Assembly (NCBI RefSeq): GCF_022712295.1
Contig: NZ_JALAGT010000147.1
Span: forward strand, 1-14,163
Direction: 5' to 3'
From: Galactobacter sp.
GTDB taxonomy: Bacteria; Actinomycetota; Actinomycetes; Actinomycetales; Micrococcaceae
Length of the DNA: 14,163 nucleotides
Part shown: positions 13,304-14,163 of the stretch, one piece after another
Layout of the letters: each line of letters starts with the position of its first letter
Numbering within the stretch: position 1 is the stretch's first letter
The notes under the pieces: generated by a model
Told to the model about the DNA's origin: nothing
What the model saw: only the letters and a program-made list of their open reading frames with translations
Databases searched by the model: none
Made by a program: the position numbers and the translations under genes

Positions 13304-13324
13304 CGAGCGGCGGGCGCCGCCTCG
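13304..13324. terminator. Hairpin between the small membrane gene and lysC
   Basis: CGAG/CTCG and CGGC/GCCG arms pair with one bulged base around a GC-rich loop, 7 nt after the membrane-protein stop and about 58 nt past the lysC stop. No T tract follows. A second repeat, GGCACC (13374-13379) with GGTGCC (13392-13397), has the lysC stop codon in its loop. The rest of the 86-bp gap shows nothing else. Confidence 0.4.
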
Positions 13325-13382
13325 TACTTGCCAAGGCCCCACGTCGATGCGTCGGTTCTTCTTGTCAGCGACCGGCACCGTG

Positions 13383-14163
13383 TCAGCGGCCGGTGCCTCC
13401 GTAGACCGTGGCGGTCTCGGTGCCGTCCAGCCCGAAGGCCTGGTGCACGGCCTTCACGGCCGCGGCCAGGCGATCGGCGTGAGTGACGATGGAGATGCGG
13501 ATCTCCGAGGTGGAGATCATGTCCACGTTGATGCCGGCCTGGTGCAGGGCGTTGAAGAACGTTCCTGACACGCCTGCGGAGGAACGCATGCCGGCGCCCA
13601 CCAAGGAGAGCTTGCCGATCTGCTCGTCGTACTCCACGTCTTCGAAGCCGATCTCCTCCTGGTGCTCGCGCAGGGCGGCAATGGCGGCCTTGCCCTCCAC
13701 GATCGGGACGGTGAAGGAGATGTCCGTGCGACCGCTGCCGGCGGTGGACACGTTCTGCACGATCATGTCGATGTTGGCGTTGGCGCCGGCGATGACGCCG
13801 AAGATCTCAGCGGCCTTACCCGGGATGTCGGGGACCCCGACCACGGTGACCTTGGCCTCGGAGAGGTCGTGGGCCACTCCTGCGACGATGGGCTGTTCCA
13901 AGGGTTCACCCTCCTGGAGGTGGATCTTGTCTTCGGGGCTGGGAATGATCCAAGTCCCCTCGTGATGGCTGAAGGAGCTGCGTACATGCAGCGGGACTCC
14001 GAAGCGGCGGGCGTATTCCACACAGCGCAAGTGGAGGATCTTGGCGCCGTTGGCGGCCAGTTCCAGCATCTCCTCAGAGGAGACACGCTCCAGCTTGTGT
14101 GCGGAGGGCACCAGCCGTGGGTCGGCCGAGTAGACGCCGTCCACGTCGGTGTAGATCTCGCAG
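13383..14163 (-). CDS. lysC: Aspartokinase (C-terminal part; gene runs off the window)
   Basis: Phosphorylates aspartate, the first committed step to lysine, threonine, methionine and diaminopimelate. The N-terminal kinase portion lies beyond the window; the visible frame starts within EIYTDVDGVYSADPRLVP near the end of the kinase domain. Two ACT regulatory domains follow: VAHDLSEAKVTVVGVPDIPG to IDMIVQNVS, and SLVGAGMRSSAGVSGTFF to MISTSEIRISIV, ending VYGGTGR. This is the layout of the Corynebacterium/Bacillus feedback-inhibited enzyme made as alpha and beta chains. The C-terminus is complete. The usual partner asd is not directly downstream; a convergent small membrane gene is there instead. 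The 14144 GTG (Val in TDVDGV) is not a start. Confidence 0.97.
   Translation of the reverse strand, partial: CEIYTDVDGVYSADPRLVPSAHKLERVSSEEMLELAANGAKILHLRCVEYARRFGVPLHVRSSFSHHEGTWIIPSPEDKIHLQEGEPLEQPIVAGVAHDLSEAKVTVVGVPDIPGKAAEIFGVIAGANANIDMIVQNVSTAGSGRTDISFTVPIVEGKAAIAALREHQEEIGFEDVEYDEQIGKLSLVGAGMRSSAGVSGTFFNALHQAGINVDMISTSEIRISIVTHADRLAAAVKAVHQAFGLDGTETATVYGGTGR
13899..13915 (-). promoter_or_regulatory. Internal ribosome site and TTG start for the aspartokinase beta subunit
   Basis: Within lysC, AGGAGG (13915-13910) lies 8 nt before an in-frame TTG (13901-13899) encoding the Leu of PLEQPIVAGV. Translation from it gives a 172-aa chain carrying both ACT domains. By remembered alignment this is where the C. 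glutamicum beta subunit begins (VEEAVLTGV), also about 172 aa. A consensus Shine-Dalgarno at this spot inside a coding region is unlikely to be chance, but start use is inferred. Confidence 0.55.

Noticed and set aside
1..14163. tRNA, rRNA, CRISPR array, IS element, prophage or toxin-antitoxin genes
   Set aside because: No transposase, integrase, regularly spaced repeat array, attachment-site pattern or structural RNA was recognised. Composition looks even across the window.

Overview
The window reads as chromosomal DNA of a high-GC Gram-positive bacterium (Actinomycetota), most likely in or near the Micrococcaceae (Arthrobacter, Kocuria, Micrococcus, Citricoccus type). This is inferred from the GC-rich third codon positions, the split purS-purQ-purL formylglycinamidine synthase genes, the closeness of the protein sequences to actinobacterial families, TAnnnT-type -10 elements, a leaderless-looking gene, and an aspartokinase of the Corynebacterium alpha2beta2 type. 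Nothing marks the region as a phage, plasmid or genomic island. No tRNA, rRNA, CRISPR array, IS element or transposase was seen.

Layout, left to right. (1) 1-3560: a purine operon on the minus strand, purS-purQ-purL, with tight coupling (2-nt gap, then a 4-nt GTGA overlap), a candidate -10 at 3531-3536 and a roughly 115-nt leader. A 9-bp inverted repeat in this leader would close right against the purS start codon. (2) 3561-5392: a divergent control region of about 350 nt rich in inverted and direct repeats, a plus-strand MHS/ProP-type MFS symporter, and a long bidirectional hairpin terminator. (3) 5393-6730: NADP-type glutamate dehydrogenase on the minus strand, with a TTG start. (4) 6886-7554: a small single-span membrane protein and a YchJ/SEC-C protein on the plus strand, followed by a compact cluster of CGACGT-core repeats. 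(5) 7683-10564: an AlkZ/YcaQ-family (HTH_42) DNA glycosylase-like protein and a CPA1 Na+/H+ antiporter on the minus strand, separated by an 11-bp-stem hairpin. (6) 10785-11986: a translationally coupled pair encoding a lipoprotein and a secreted OmpA-C-domain protein. (7) 11955-12911: a minus-strand gene of an uncharacterised actinobacterial family often labelled 3-methyladenine DNA glycosylase; its 3' end overlaps the OmpA gene tail to tail. (8) 13006-13296: a three-span small membrane protein. (9) 13383 to the window end: the 3' part of aspartokinase (lysC), with a good internal Shine-Dalgarno/TTG start for a separate beta subunit.

Most genes are housekeeping: purine synthesis, ammonium assimilation, lysine/threonine/methionine precursor synthesis, ion and solute transport. 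The parts most worth a second look are the pur leader structure, the operator-like palindrome over the symporter promoter, the lipoprotein/OmpA envelope pair in a Gram-positive, the glycosylase-labelled protein of unknown function, the repeat cluster at 7557-7672, and the internal lysC start. I did not see a convincing new multi-gene defence or mobile system; the lipoprotein/OmpA pair is the nearest thing to an undescribed system.
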